DNA of 9,045 nucleotides from Verrucomicrobiales bacterium (GTDB taxonomy: Bacteria > Verrucomicrobiota > Verrucomicrobiia > Limisphaerales > UBA9464), in contig DLVS01000170.1 in NCBI GenBank assembly GCA_003445095.1, positions 2,607-11,651 on the forward strand, read 5' to 3'. A program made the translations under genes and the position numbers. Positions 8,427-9,045 of this stretch are shown piece after piece. Every line of letters begins with the position of its first letter. Within the stretch, counting starts at the first letter, position 1. The notes under the pieces were generated by a model. The model had not been told where the DNA came from, made no database searches, and saw only the letters and a list, made by a program, of their open reading frames with translations.

Positions 8427-9045
8427 ATGATGTTTCCCGCCGCTGACATGGCTCGCTATCTTCGCCGATTCCTCGCGGTTTCGGTGGGCGGCTTATTCAT
8501 CGTTGGCCTGTTCAACCTCATCGTCGATCCCTACTGCCGCTTCGGGTTGAACCGTCTGGGCGTGTACACGTCGGCGTCGCGAGAGTTCAAGCTCCGCCAG
8601 GCTGGCCGAGTGCCGCACGATGCCTTGCTCATGGGCAACAGCCGCATCGCCCAAGTTGCCGTCGGACAACTACGGGGGCGGACGTTCTTCAACGGCGGGG
8701 TCGAGGGGGCGAGTTTGCGCGAAGTGCAGCTGTTCCTCGAACGCAACTTGCGACCGCATGAGCTCGTGGTACTCAACCTCGACCACTACATCCTCGGGTT
8801 TGAATCTGACGTCGAACCGGCGTCGGCCTTTTCTCCGCTCAGCCCTCAGCTCTTTGGAAAATATCTCCTGAGCCTAAAGACAATTGAGTATTCGTTTCGC
8901 ACCATTGCCAAACATCTGGCCGGCAAACCGCCGATCATCGACTCCCATGGCACGTCCGAATCTGCCCAGTGGCGAATCGACCGGGACATCGATAATCCAG
9001 GTTGGTTGCGCGGTGAAATCGCCACTCAGTCCGAACACATCCGAG
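8427..9045 (+). CDS. Membrane-anchored SGNH/AlgJ/AlgX/DltD-like protein, likely MBOAT partner; 3' end cut by the window edge
   Basis: The frame is open for 206 codons to the right edge. The N-terminus has basic residues (RYLRR) followed by one hydrophobic segment (about 15-33) and then VDPYCRFG, as in proteins anchored in the inner membrane with the rest outside the cytoplasm. LLMGNSRIAQV (67-77) resembles block I of SGNH hydrolase-like proteins, S72 being the candidate nucleophile. FFNGGVEGAS and VVLNLDHY follow at the places where the Gly block and a later strand occur in such proteins. The catalytic Asp-His block would lie beyond the window. It begins two bases after the MBOAT stop, and MBOAT plus SGNH-like pairs commonly carry out O-acetylation of exported polymers, so this is probably the transferase half. 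ATG 8427 is chosen because it is closest to the upstream stop; ATG 8430 or 8448 are possible, and none has a clear ribosome site. Exact family and activity are inferred. Confidence 0.72.
   Translation, partial: MMFPAADMARYLRRFLAVSVGGLFIVGLFNLIVDPYCRFGLNRLGVYTSASREFKLRQAGRVPHDALLMGNSRIAQVAVGQLRGRTFFNGGVEGASLREVQLFLERNLRPHELVVLNLDHYILGFESDVEPASAFSPLSPQLFGKYLLSLKTIEYSFRTIAKHLAGKPPIIDSHGTSESAQWRIDRDIDNPGWLRGEIATQSEHIR

Noticed and set aside
1..9045. A defence island, mobile element or undescribed system
   Set aside because: No transposase, integrase, toxin-antitoxin pair, terminal repeats or tRNA is visible. Every gene found belongs to a known repair or cell-envelope family.

Overview
The window shows a short GC-rich stretch of a bacterial chromosome with two divergently oriented gene pairs. 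No RNA gene, CRISPR array, insertion sequence or tandem repeat is visible. The left three quarters (about 1-6862, minus strand) hold recC followed by recB, two subunits of the RecBCD helicase-nuclease. The right quarter (6970-9045, plus strand) holds an AlgI-like MBOAT O-acyltransferase followed by a membrane-anchored protein that looks like its SGNH/AlgJ/AlgX/DltD-type partner. The two pairs face away from each other across about 107 bases.

recC is complete. The recB reading frame was followed codon by codon from a GTG start at 3614 to the left edge: 1204 codons without a stop. It carries all helicase motifs and the C-terminal nuclease residues, and only its last few codons appear to lie outside the window. 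recC and recB overlap by four bases (GTGA), so they are very likely co-transcribed and translationally coupled. No ptrA lies between them, unlike E. coli. recD is not in the window; it may follow recB to the left. Together RecB and RecC would bind double-stranded DNA ends, unwind and degrade them, and respond to a Chi-type sequence before RecA loading. Several RecC residues at positions I recall as Chi-contacting in E. coli differ here, so the Chi sequence is probably not the E. coli one.

The MBOAT gene starts with TTG and encodes a 484-residue polytopic membrane protein with the family's two conserved histidines. Two bases after its stop begins the second gene, which has an N-terminal membrane anchor, a GNSR motif and a further SGNH-like block, and runs off the right edge. 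Such pairs typically move acetyl groups across the membrane onto an exported polysaccharide or cell-wall polymer. No polymer synthase is visible, so the substrate is unknown.

The organism cannot be fixed from sequence alone. It is a GC-rich Gram-negative-type bacterium with RecBCD rather than AddAB; the divergent RecBC sequences and the MBOAT pair would fit Verrucomicrobiota or a related lineage, but this is a guess. I see mostly ordinary core and cell-envelope genes and no convincing novel system. The points most worth a second look are the altered Chi-pocket residues and the coding-like tail squeezed between recC and the MBOAT gene.
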